Positions 1 through 6,276 are shown, numbered from the stretch's first letter. The stretch is 6,276 bases of DNA from Phycisphaerae bacterium (GCA_018665385.1 JABJDN010000068.1:1-6276), one strand, 5' to 3'. Numbers and translations are program-made. Notes: generated by a model from the letters alone, not told the origin.

Positions 1-1321
1 CTGCTGACCCAAGGAAGTTGCGAAGAAAAGTAGTAAATGTATCGCTGCCAGCTCCGCGAACAAAATAATGCTTCTTGTATAACTGGTCAAAAAGGCCTTC
101 TCGAGTGTCGTCACCAATAATTGAATCAATAAATCTCGAGTCTGGAAAACGTCCGGGTACTTCTTGAGAAAATGGGTCGTACGAGATACGACCGGATCGT
201 GCTAGACCTTGCAATGCTTGAAGTTGGATACGGTCAACATTCATGACTCTGTAGATCTCATCGGCTTTGATTCGACCTTTGCCAACATTTCCTCCTCGTC
301 TAGCCCAATAAAAAGCATGTGCTTGCGGGTGTCGCCAATCTAGCGGTCCTCCATCTCTTGTATATTCATACATAAGCTGAGGGTCCATATTGTATTCATC
401 TTTAAGCACTTCTTTTCGCATTGTGGCTAATAGTATTTTCCAAGCAGTTGCATTGGCTGGGTCTAGATATAGTTGCTCAAGTGTATTGAAATATGGAGAC
501 TGGGCGCGTAAAGTATCTTTCATGCCAAATTCAGCTGCTATGAGAGAGTGCGATGTAATTGTTTCTAACTGTGTCACTTGTTGAAGTAACATTTCAGGTG
601 TTAACACAGTGTTGTCATTATTAAACTCTACATAGTCAGTTTTTAAAATGTCATACAGCTCTTTGACTTGAGGATTACTTTCTTCCGCTTCCTTCAGTGT
701 CCTAGGTGCGTCAGCAATTTCTTTCATCATTGAGGTTCGTTCTGCCCATGAAACTGGTGGTTCGCCTAGAAGGTTATGCCAACGTTCAGCGAATTTTCTT
801 TTGTAATACAAATGCGCATCATCGGAGTTGCCGTTTAGTTTATGCATAAAGAAAAATGCAAGTTCTTTGTGTAGCACAAGGTCGTCTGGGTTTGCACGAA
901 GACCTTTTTCACGTAGTAATCGAATTCCTTCGTTTACCCATTGCCAACGTTCTTCAATTGTGTGTGTTGCAACTGAAATGTTATACGCCATGTTATGTGC
1001 ATGGAACACCCAGACTTGTGGAAACCGGGGTTGTAGTTTTGTAATTAAATCAGCATCAGCCATTACTTCAAAATACAGTCCATCGCGCTGCATTTGGTGA
1101 ATCTTGATCCAAAGGTAATCAACAAGTAAGCCCCGAAACGCGCCTATCGATTTCCCAATTGTGTTTACCCAACCCGGAGCCCCCTCCACGGCATTGTTTG
1201 TATACCTAAGCGTATTGTCCTCTGACTCTTGTAAGATTGCTGGAAGCATCAGGCCGCCAACAGAAATGCTTGTGACGGCAATTCCGGCAGCGATGATTTG
1301 TTTTATGCGATCTTGTAACAT
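1..1321 (-). CDS. Membrane-anchored helical protein of unknown function, planctomycete-type (partial, 3' end missing)
   Basis: The frame is open from ATG 1321 to the left edge: 440 codons with no stop, so the C-terminus is outside the window. An N-terminal helix at about 9-30 (IIAAGIAVTSISVGGLMLPAIL), preceded by Arg and Lys, should act as a signal anchor that puts the body outside the cytoplasm. The rest is mostly helical and rich in aromatic residues. Notable stretches are GAFRGLLVDYLWI (60-72), ITKLQPRFPQVWVFHAHNMA (93-112), ERWQWVNEGIRLLREKGLRANP (124-145) and GPLDWRHPQAHAFYWA (325-340). The middle resembles TPR-like helix pairs, but I cannot assign a named domain. I recall similar proteins from Planctomycetota and related phyla as conserved hypotheticals, which is memory and not a search result. 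It begins 31 nt after the permease stop and is probably the last or next-to-last member of this operon; no clear ribosome site precedes the ATG. It may be a periplasmic accessory to the transporter. Confidence 0.85.
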   Translation of the reverse strand, partial: MLQDRIKQIIAAGIAVTSISVGGLMLPAILQESEDNTLRYTNNAVEGAPGWVNTIGKSIGAFRGLLVDYLWIKIHQMQRDGLYFEVMADADLITKLQPRFPQVWVFHAHNMAYNISVATHTIEERWQWVNEGIRLLREKGLRANPDDLVLHKELAFFFMHKLNGNSDDAHLYYKRKFAERWHNLLGEPPVSWAERTSMMKEIADAPRTLKEAEESNPQVKELYDILKTDYVEFNNDNTVLTPEMLLQQVTQLETITSHSLIAAEFGMKDTLRAQSPYFNTLEQLYLDPANATAWKILLATMRKEVLKDEYNMDPQLMYEYTRDGGPLDWRHPQAHAFYWARRGGNVGKGRIKADEIYRVMNVDRIQLQALQGLARSGRISYDPFSQEVPGRFPDSRFIDSIIGDDTREGLFDQLYKKHYFVRGAGSDTFTTFLRNFLGSA

Positions 1322-1352
1322 GATTGATATACCGTACAGAACTGTGTTTTGT

Positions 1353-3410
1353 TCACCCCTTACCGCTGTAAATGGCTAATTGACGTTTGCCTAGAATAAA
1401 TGTACCAATAAGCAAAATGCCACCAGACCAGAGAATGCCAATTTTGAAAAAACTATTGATAACTGAGCCCCATGTAATGAGCATTCCGTTTACAAGTTGG
1501 TCAGTTGGGCGTTGTGAACCGAATGCATCTAAACAGAACACAATTGCAGTTGCAATTGCATGGACAATGTGCTCAAAAAACCATTGGATATACAAAGAAA
1601 TTTGGCCTGCTTCAAGATCTGCCGTTGACGGCGGAAAATAATATTGAAGGGACTGTGAAAGGTACGGTGACATTGCGGCGCTTGCAAAAACAGTGAACGT
1701 AACTAGACATGCCACAGGAAAACTTAAAAATGTCGATGCTGCGATTGCAAGTGCAGCCAAAAAGCCGAGTTTAATAAGTAACAGTAAAATTGCTCTGAAG
1801 AAGTTGCTTTCAAAATTGCCGACTTTATACAGTAGTTTTATACCGTCTTTATCAAAACTCATTCCACCCTTATATTGGTATTGTGGATCAGGCTCAAACA
1901 AGTTAAATACCGTGATTTTCAACTCGCCCTCTTCAGTTATGTAATTACTAGGAATGACTGAAACATGTGTCATCCCGGGCACATATGTGACTGGATGCCT
2001 TGTGTTAAAGTCTCCGTTGTATTCAAATCCAGCCTTGTAGGTTTCTAAATCGTCAACTGCACCGATATAAAAACGATAAGAAAAAGTTAATGAACCGCCT
2101 GTACTTTTTGCATCCTGCAAATTGGTAAATGTATACGTCTGAGCGTATGGTTGTCCATCTACCATTGCAGGTATTGAACGTTGCTGTGCCAAGAATTGGT
2201 CTTGTACTTCTTCACGTAATTTTTGTCGTAGTTGAATTTGAAGATGAGATTCATTGCGAACTTCTGTATCCGCTTCTATAATTTGTTCCACCCTAGCTGC
2301 AATTTGTTCGTTTGAAAGAGATTCAAGCAACGGTAAAGATTCTACCCGAGCAGTTAGAACTTCTTCTTCAACCGCAAAGCGGTCAAAATCGCCCTGAAGC
2401 CCTTCAGACACAGGGGCAGTACGTAAGTACTGCATATACATGAAGACGGATAAGCCCGCAATGATAAGAATTACAAAATTGAGCGAGACAATACCAAGCC
2501 ATTTACCCGCGAGATAACCAAAACGACTTACAGGTTTTGTAAGTACTTGCCAAATTTGACGGTCTCTCATTTCGAATGCGACAGTAGCACATCCGAGGAA
2601 TACTGTAAGAAAAGCTGCAATAGTAAAAGTAACGCCTAGGCTTCTACTTAACATAGTTTGCACTTGATGTCGTAATGGGGAATCCGAGTCAAGCATTATT
2701 GGAATGACAGGCAAAACAACAAGCAGCAACGCAAGGAAGGCAAGTGACATCTTAGTTCTTGTCGCTTCAACAAGGACACCTCTGGAGATAGCAGCGACAG
2801 GCCTAGGCGATTGGTACAAATATCTAAAGCATTGAAGCAACAAATGGTAACTGTAGCCAAGAGCGCACATTCCAACTATCACCAACGCTAAGCCATGCAA
2901 ACCACATGCTCGGAAAAAAAACCAACTAAATATTCCTATAGATAAGGAATACAAGAACGTTACAAAAAGCCCAAGCCAAACTGAAATTAAACACCATGCC
3001 AGCAGAACTAGCCCAAGCGTCCAAATTAACCCAGGATCTCGTAGCAACCATGCAGGTATTTCACGTGGCACAGCACTACTTATAAGTAGTGAAGTGGCGT
3101 CAACAGGGTTGATGATGCGATTGTCTTCGTCAAGAATCTTGTAGCCTTTTAGTCGTATGTCACCAAAAGATTTACCATCAAGTGAAATGAAACCAGTATC
3201 GTACAATTCTTCAGCTAGGATTGTTTGTTCCGACCCAACGAGAGCATTGAATATTAACTCTCTGTCGTGATACAAGGTAGATGTTCTAACAAGAATAAAT
3301 ACAAGAGGAACAACTACCGCTAAGAATAAAATAGACGATAAAACTATTCTCGAAGAAGTTTTACCTTGCCATAATTGCAATTTATGATGTACTGCTTTTA
3401 TAGGATTCAC
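1353..3410 (-). CDS. ABC-2 type transporter permease with large extracytoplasmic insert
   Basis: Complete inner-membrane protein of 685 residues, the likely partner of the ATPase gene that ends 2 nt upstream. An N-terminal part has a helix at 22-41, an extracytoplasmic stretch (about 42-128) and about three helices between 130 and 188. The ABC-2 core follows: helices at about 222-241, 258-277, 304-327, 540-558, 562-580 and 652-673. The cytoplasmic segment EMRDRQIWQVLTKPVSRFGY (280-299) is the hallmark 'E-x-R-x-x-x-x-x-x-LxKPVSRxxYLxGK' loop that contacts the ATPase in this family. Between core helices three and four lies an insert of about 210 residues: a charged helical half (342-412) and a beta-rich half (418-530). 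A semi-hydrophobic stretch at 608-627 with Glu and two His may be re-entrant and not a full span. The GTG start at 3410 is favoured because the next Met is residue 181 and AGGA lies 6 nt upstream. Substrate unknown; export is the usual direction in this family. Confidence 0.9.
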   Translation of the reverse strand: MNPIKAVHHKLQLWQGKTSSRIVLSSILFLAVVVPLVFILVRTSTLYHDRELIFNALVGSEQTILAEELYDTGFISLDGKSFGDIRLKGYKILDEDNRIINPVDATSLLISSAVPREIPAWLLRDPGLIWTLGLVLLAWCLISVWLGLFVTFLYSLSIGIFSWFFFRACGLHGLALVIVGMCALGYSYHLLLQCFRYLYQSPRPVAAISRGVLVEATRTKMSLAFLALLLVVLPVIPIMLDSDSPLRHQVQTMLSRSLGVTFTIAAFLTVFLGCATVAFEMRDRQIWQVLTKPVSRFGYLAGKWLGIVSLNFVILIIAGLSVFMYMQYLRTAPVSEGLQGDFDRFAVEEEVLTARVESLPLLESLSNEQIAARVEQIIEADTEVRNESHLQIQLRQKLREEVQDQFLAQQRSIPAMVDGQPYAQTYTFTNLQDAKSTGGSLTFSYRFYIGAVDDLETYKAGFEYNGDFNTRHPVTYVPGMTHVSVIPSNYITEEGELKITVFNLFEPDPQYQYKGGMSFDKDGIKLLYKVGNFESNFFRAILLLLIKLGFLAALAIAASTFLSFPVACLVTFTVFASAAMSPYLSQSLQYYFPPSTADLEAGQISLYIQWFFEHIVHAIATAIVFCLDAFGSQRPTDQLVNGMLITWGSVINSFFKIGILWSGGILLIGTFILGKRQLAIYSGKG
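3074..3091. repeat. 18-bp perfect palindrome within the permease gene
   Basis: The 18 bases CACTACTTATAAGTAGTG read the same on both strands, with no spacer. They lie inside the permease coding region, in the extracytoplasmic stretch after the first membrane helix (residues about 106-112). Arms of 9 bp with no mismatch are expected only a few hundredths of a time in a window of this size with random base order. The match is certain; any function is not. It could be a protein binding site, an RNA hairpin of low strength (no loop), or coincidence. Confidence 0.5.
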
Positions 3411-3412
3411 AG

Positions 3413-4597
3413 TTATTCCTGGCTATCCTTTCCGTCATTATCTGATAAAAGTGAATCTATAATAGCTGAATCCGCATCAGTGGAGACTATTTGTTCAGTA
3501 GAGGCTTCAGTAGCGCGAGCAGTAGTTTCTTCAGAGTTAACTAAATCATCTAGGACCTGCACATCTTCTGTTTCAGTTGATTGAATTTTTTTCTGTACTT
3601 CTTGTGCATTCTGTACTTGTAAATCGTTGTCGATAAGTTTATCAATTAGTACTTCGCCTTCTTCATCACCTTTAAGGAACGGAGCAGTATCACCAGTGTG
3701 CGCACCGCTTGTAGCAATTCGTTGCTCGCGAGCACTTTCAACGATGTTAATAAAGAAAGATTCTAAATTCTGTCTTGGTTGTTTGACGGACTCGATTGAT
3801 GTGCCTTCATTTTGAGCAAGGATAGCTTCAATTTGTGAAATCGTGCCGTCATTGCGAATTCGTGGCATTCTAATAAGTGTGTGGTCAGAATCGACAAGAA
3901 GTTCGTCGGCTGTACCTTCTGCATGAATTTTCCCGCCATACAAAATAGCCATACGGTCGCAGACATCTTCAACATCTGAGAGCAAGTGTGAACTCAGCAA
4001 TATAGTTTTGCCCCTGCTTTTTAGTTCAATAAGTAAGTCTTTAACTTGCCTTGTGCCAATTGGGTCAAGCCCGCTTGTTGGTTCATCAAGAATAAGTAGT
4101 TCTGGATCATTTATGAGTGCTTGTGCCAAACCGATTCTTCGCATCATCCCTTTTGAAAACTCGCCAACCTGCCTGTGTGCTACTTGGGATAGACCTACCA
4201 TTTCGAGTAACTCTTCAGAACGACGTTTTCGTATCTTTCTACCTATGCCATACAGCCTTCCGTAGTAATCTAGTGTTTCTGTACTATTGAGATAGGGATA
4301 CAGGTAGGACTCTTCAGGAAGGAAACCAATGAAGCGTTTCACAGCAACATCGTGTGGTTCACGACCGAAGACAGTAAGCCGCCCGCGTGTTGTATTGAGT
4401 AAACCCAGAATTAACTTGATAGTTGTACTTTTTCCCGATCCATTTGGACCAAGCAAGCCGAACAGTTCGCCTTTTTGAATGTTAAACGTAATGCCATCGA
4501 CTGCTGTTGCTTTGGTGCGCATCCAGAAGTCTTTGAAGATTTTGGTCAAGCCTACAGCATCGATAACTAACTCATTCGTGTTCGTTCTTTGTGACAT
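3413..4597 (-). CDS. ABC transporter ATP-binding protein (ABC-2 exporter type) with acidic C-terminal tail
   Basis: Cytoplasmic ATPase of 394 residues that should power the permease encoded next. Motifs in order: Walker A GPNGSGKST (50-58); the Q-loop region GFLPEES (92-98), where Glu95 stands at the usual Gln; signature FSKGM (147-151) in place of LSGGQ; Walker B LLILDEP (167-173) with catalytic Glu172; D-loop SGLD (175-178); switch His204 in SSHLL. The variants PEE and SKGM are familiar in ABC-2 type ATPases of the NatA/BcrA kind, so the protein should be active. Residues about 234-293 form the usual small C-terminal domain. From about 294 to the end is an acidic, probably disordered tail (25 Asp/Glu and 6 Lys/Arg in 101 residues) with a 31-residue repeat; usual family members end at about 300. 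The frame extends to a TTG at 4648 and an ATG at 4645, both inside the upstream gene; ATG 4597 is chosen because it follows that gene by 16 nt, has AAGGGA upstream, and gives a normal N-terminus. Confidence 0.93.
   Translation of the reverse strand: MSQRTNTNELVIDAVGLTKIFKDFWMRTKATAVDGITFNIQKGELFGLLGPNGSGKSTTIKLILGLLNTTRGRLTVFGREPHDVAVKRFIGFLPEESYLYPYLNSTETLDYYGRLYGIGRKIRKRRSEELLEMVGLSQVAHRQVGEFSKGMMRRIGLAQALINDPELLILDEPTSGLDPIGTRQVKDLLIELKSRGKTILLSSHLLSDVEDVCDRMAILYGGKIHAEGTADELLVDSDHTLIRMPRIRNDGTISQIEAILAQNEGTSIESVKQPRQNLESFFINIVESAREQRIATSGAHTGDTAPFLKGDEEGEVLIDKLIDNDLQVQNAQEVQKKIQSTETEDVQVLDDLVNSEETTARATEASTEQIVSTDADSAIIDSLLSDNDGKDSQE
3416..3658 (-). repeat. Degenerate 31-residue tandem repeat in the acidic tail of the ABC ATPase
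   Basis: Protein-level repeat covering residues 314-394 of the ATPase (numbered from ATG 4597). Three copies of a short motif, hydrophobic-hydrophobic-Asp-x-Leu-hydrophobic followed by Asn/Ser/Asp/Glu, occur as LIDKLIDND, VLDDLVNSE and IIDSLLSDND. The aligned Asp residues are 319, 350 and 381, exactly 31 residues apart. The stretch before copies two and three is also alike: IQSTETED and IVSTDADS. The DNA copies are clearly diverged, so this is an old or selected protein repeat and not a recent duplication. The third unit is cut short by the stop codon. Confidence 0.6.
3417..3420 (-). promoter_or_regulatory. Ribosome binding site (AGGA) of the permease gene
   Basis: AGGA lies 6 nt before the GTG at 3410, inside the last codons of the ATPase gene. 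It fixes GTG as the start, since the next in-frame Met would remove the first five membrane helices. The overlap with the end of the ATPase gene suggests coupled, balanced translation of the two transporter subunits. Confidence 0.65.
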
Positions 4598-4607
4598 ACG
4601 AATTTGT

Positions 4608-4613
4608 TCCCTT
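4608..4613 (-). promoter_or_regulatory. Probable ribosome binding site (AAGGGA) of the ABC ATPase gene
   Basis: On the coding strand AAGGGA lies 10 nt before the ATG at 4597 and begins immediately after the TAA of the HflK-like gene shares its last bases with this run of A. A ribosome ending the upstream gene would sit on this site, so translational coupling is likely. The site supports ATG 4597 over the in-frame TTG 4648 and ATG 4645. Spacing is somewhat long, so this is a moderate call. Confidence 0.5.
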
Positions 4614-6023
4614 TTACGGTTGTCTGCCTTGAACGGTTCCACCATCAATATTTAGAGACCTTCTTGGGCCGTCCATATTAATTTCGCTCGCTTTTAATAT
4701 CCAAGGGTTCATCAAATCTGCCTCAAGGACTGTTGTTGCTTCTTTTCTTTTCAATTCATTCCGATGTCTTAACTGTGCAATTTCATCAGAACCAGAAACT
4801 GCTAGTTTGATAGATTTAATATATTCAGGCACAAAAATTGATTCTGCATCTGCGTTGCCAAGAACTGCGGAGTACATATTTAACCACCTGCTACGGATGA
4901 CAAGTTCAGGGTGTTCAAGATACGTAGGCAACAAACTTTGGTACCGCTTAAAATCTTGCCCAAGAGTAGTTTCGATTTGTGCTCTGTATCCTTCAGCCAT
5001 TGCAATTCGACGAGAAACGTTACCTGAAATTTCATCGCCTTCTAGCAGAGAGTTGATTTTGTGTAAACTTGTTTTCTTTGCTGCTTGGTCATCGCTTTCA
5101 GTAGCTAATTCATATTCGCTAATTAACACGAGTAGTTCATTGTATTTGCTACCGGCTGCCTGAATAAGTGACTCGTGTGCTGCTGCTGTCGCCTGTTCAA
5201 CACTTGTTTCAGCATTGATTCTTGAGCTATCAAAATTGTCGTACGATTTTTGCACATAGAGTGGAGGCTCAGGTTCACTTGGAACTGAGACGTCAGAAAT
5301 ACGAATGCCACAGCGCAGTGCATTCAATGTACTTTGCATGTCAAGTTGGATGATAGAGCGTAATTCTTCAACTGGTTTGTCGAGTAAATCTTCAAGATCT
5401 ACTTGAGCAACTATATGGACCAATGTTTGTTCAAGAATAGTTTCTACAAGTTCGCTTCCCATTGCATCAGGAACAGTCTTTGAATATTGAATCGGATCTA
5501 CAATTTCCCACTCTACATTTACTTCAATATGTGCTAAATCGCCATCTCTTGTTAAGAGTGAACCATCACGACCTGGAACAAGTCCGTCGCTTGATTTCGC
5601 TTTTTGAATTCTCTGTTCTGGATTCAAGCGAGCATTCACAAGAGGTTTAAAAACTAAACCGATATCTGCTACTCTGTTTTGAGAGCTATAAATTTCAAAG
5701 CCGCCAACTGGTGGAGGCCAATTCATCTGTAAACCAGGCGATAGCGCTTCATTGTCGATGATTGAACCGAAGAATGTTCCAATACCTGTCTGTGAATCTT
5801 CTACAGTTCTAAACCCTGAAACAAGATACAAAAGAACAAGGACAATCATAACACCTTGCAGTGCACGGAAGCTCAATTGCAGAGAGTCTGCAAGCGAGCG
5901 ATGAGCAGTTGCCATTGCGTCACGTAAATCAAGTGACGAATCATTTTCGTTGTTTTGCACAACGAAATTTGCTGAGGCTTCTCTTCTGCGTTCAGATTCA
6001 GAGTGTGGCTGTTGATCAGTCAT
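4614..6023 (-). CDS. HflK-like SPFH/band 7 membrane scaffold protein
   Basis: Complete protein of 469 residues. A charged cytoplasmic N-terminus (1-50) precedes one membrane helix at about 54-70 (ALQGVMIVLVLLYLVSG). The SPFH domain follows at about 74-260. Its hallmark is LLTRDGDLAHIEVNVEWEI (156-174) followed by DP, which corresponds to the HflK stretch 'LTGDENxxxVxxxVxWRIxDP'. A long helical region (about 265-385) contains RRIAMAEGYRAQI (338-350), matching the AEGYR motif of HflK, then YLEHPELVIRSRW (368-380). The protein is longer than E. coli HflK (419 residues), mainly from a loop at 125-156 and an insertion in the coiled coil at about 291-337. HflK is known to pair with HflC and control membrane proteolysis by FtsH; here the neighbours downstream are an ABC transporter, so the client may differ. 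The ATG at 6023 lies 3 nt after the previous stop; an AAAGGG 12 nt upstream is a weak, rather distant ribosome site. HflK rather than HflC is favoured by the long N-terminus before the helix and by gene position. Confidence 0.86.
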   Translation of the reverse strand: MTDQQPHSESERRREASANFVVQNNENDSSLDLRDAMATAHRSLADSLQLSFRALQGVMIVLVLLYLVSGFRTVEDSQTGIGTFFGSIIDNEALSPGLQMNWPPPVGGFEIYSSQNRVADIGLVFKPLVNARLNPEQRIQKAKSSDGLVPGRDGSLLTRDGDLAHIEVNVEWEIVDPIQYSKTVPDAMGSELVETILEQTLVHIVAQVDLEDLLDKPVEELRSIIQLDMQSTLNALRCGIRISDVSVPSEPEPPLYVQKSYDNFDSSRINAETSVEQATAAAHESLIQAAGSKYNELLVLISEYELATESDDQAAKKTSLHKINSLLEGDEISGNVSRRIAMAEGYRAQIETTLGQDFKRYQSLLPTYLEHPELVIRSRWLNMYSAVLGNADAESIFVPEYIKSIKLAVSGSDEIAQLRHRNELKRKEATTVLEADLMNPWILKASEINMDGPRRSLNIDGGTVQGRQP

Positions 6024-6026
6024 TTG

Positions 6027-6276
6027 CTACTGTGACCCTTTAGGTGTTGGAATTGCATTGTCTGAAATTTGGTCAATGTCTAAAAGATGCCAGGGAGCAA
6101 CATCAGACTCTAGTACAAGCGTGGTATTTGTAGACAACGCTGTTTCAACAGCATCTAGCCAAGCGAGGAAAATAGCTAGCTCTTCATGCTCACCCATGTC
6201 GCTCAGGTACTTCGCAGCATGCTTTTCGCCTTCTGCTCTAATTTCTGTTGCTCGTTGCGATGCAAAAGCCATAATC
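6027..6276 (-). CDS. HflC-like SPFH/band 7 protein, C-terminal end only (partial)
   Basis: Only the last 82 complete codons are present; the reading frame stays open through the right edge, so the true start lies outside the window and the Met at 6272 is internal. The visible part begins with a charged helix (SQRATEIRAEGEKHAAKYL) that matches the coiled coil after the SPFH domain of HflC, where an RAEGE-type motif is typical. It then shows the HflC-type end: a helix LAIFLAWLDAVETAL followed by TTLVLESD and APWHLL, comparable to the 'TTLVLxxDSxFFxxL' end of classical HflC. In the known family, HflC pairs with HflK to form a large membrane-bound assembly around FtsH, with the SPFH domains in the periplasm. 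The stop (TAG) is 3 nt before the HflK-like gene, so the two are cotranscribed and probably translationally coupled. The subtype is inferred from the tail and from the HflK-like neighbour; a generic SPFH protein is the alternative. Confidence 0.8.
   Translation of the reverse strand, partial: IMAFASQRATEIRAEGEKHAAKYLSDMGEHEELAIFLAWLDAVETALSTNTTLVLESDVAPWHLLDIDQISDNAIPTPKGSQ

Noticed and set aside
828..1100. Plus-strand open frame of 90 codons opposite the unknown anchored protein
   Set aside because: It is Ser/Cys-rich without a domain and is fully explained as the shadow of the minus-strand frame that runs from 1321 to 1.
1322..1352. Possible terminator or promoter in the gap between the permease and the unknown gene
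   Set aside because: The 31-nt gap has only a 4-bp stem (ACAG-TT-CTGT) and no T-run, and no room for a full promoter.
1161..1379. Plus-strand frame of 72 codons spanning the 31-nt gap between the permease and the unknown gene
   Set aside because: It covers the ends of two real minus-strand genes, has no family resemblance and no clear ribosome site.
1541..1558. Inverted repeat CAATTGCA-GT-TGCAATTG resembling a hairpin
   Set aside because: It results from repeated Ala and Ile codons in a permease helix (AIATAI), has a 2-nt loop that folds poorly, and no T-run follows in the direction of transcription.
2416..2433. Seven-bp stem with a 4-nt loop (GCAGTAC/GTACTGC)
   Set aside because: It is within the permease coding sequence, is short, and lacks a following T-run; chance is an adequate explanation.
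3591..3618. Two copies of TTCTGTACTT 18 bp apart
   Set aside because: They encode two similar Val-Gln segments in the low-complexity ATPase tail; too short for a mobile or CRISPR repeat, and only two copies exist.
3763..3975. Minus-strand frame of 70 codons inside the ATPase gene
   Set aside because: It is out of frame with an ATPase sequence that has all expected motifs, so it is a shadow.
4807..5163. Plus-strand open frame of 118 codons opposite the HflK-like gene
   Set aside because: It lies fully within a strong SPFH coding sequence on the other strand, has no recognisable domain and a composition typical of antisense reading.

Overview
The window looks like part of a chromosome from a low-GC (roughly 40% by eye) Gram-negative bacterium, most likely a member of the Planctomycetota and possibly Phycisphaerae-like. 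This placement rests on the protein set: an HflK/HflC-like pair with family-specific insertions, an ABC ATPase and permease of a type I associate with that phylum, and a membrane-anchored protein with the sequence GPLDWRHPQAHAFYWA. It is inference from remembered family features and was not tested by a search.

Layout: all five genes lie on the minus strand and read from right to left as one tight unit. In order of transcription they are: (1) the 3' end of an HflC-like SPFH protein (6276-6027, start outside the window); (2) a complete HflK-like SPFH protein (6023-4614); (3) an ABC transporter ATPase with a long acidic tail (4597-3413); (4) an ABC-2 type permease with a large extracytoplasmic insert (3410-1353); (5) a membrane-anchored helical protein of unknown function (1321 to 1, 3' end outside the window). 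Gaps are 3, 16, 2 and 31 nt, so there is no room for an internal promoter or terminator of normal size, and no non-coding stretch reaches 300 bases. The promoter must lie to the right of the window. I see no RNA genes, CRISPR, mobile elements or transfer signatures.

How the genes may work together: genes 3 and 4 form a complete ABC-2 transporter, an ATPase with all core motifs plus a permease with a standard six-helix core. Genes 1 and 2 should form a membrane scaffold on the HflK/HflC model, whose SPFH domains face the periplasm. Gene 5 is predicted to be anchored by one N-terminal helix with its body outside the cytoplasm. The working hypothesis is that the SPFH pair encloses or organises the transporter and the anchored helical protein. 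No FtsH protease or HflX gene is in the window, although those are the usual associates of HflK/HflC. The transported substrate cannot be deduced.

The main oddities are a degenerate 31-residue repeat in the acidic ATPase tail, a helical-plus-beta extracytoplasmic insert of about 210 residues in the permease, an insertion in the SPFH coiled coil, and an 18-bp perfect palindrome inside the permease gene.
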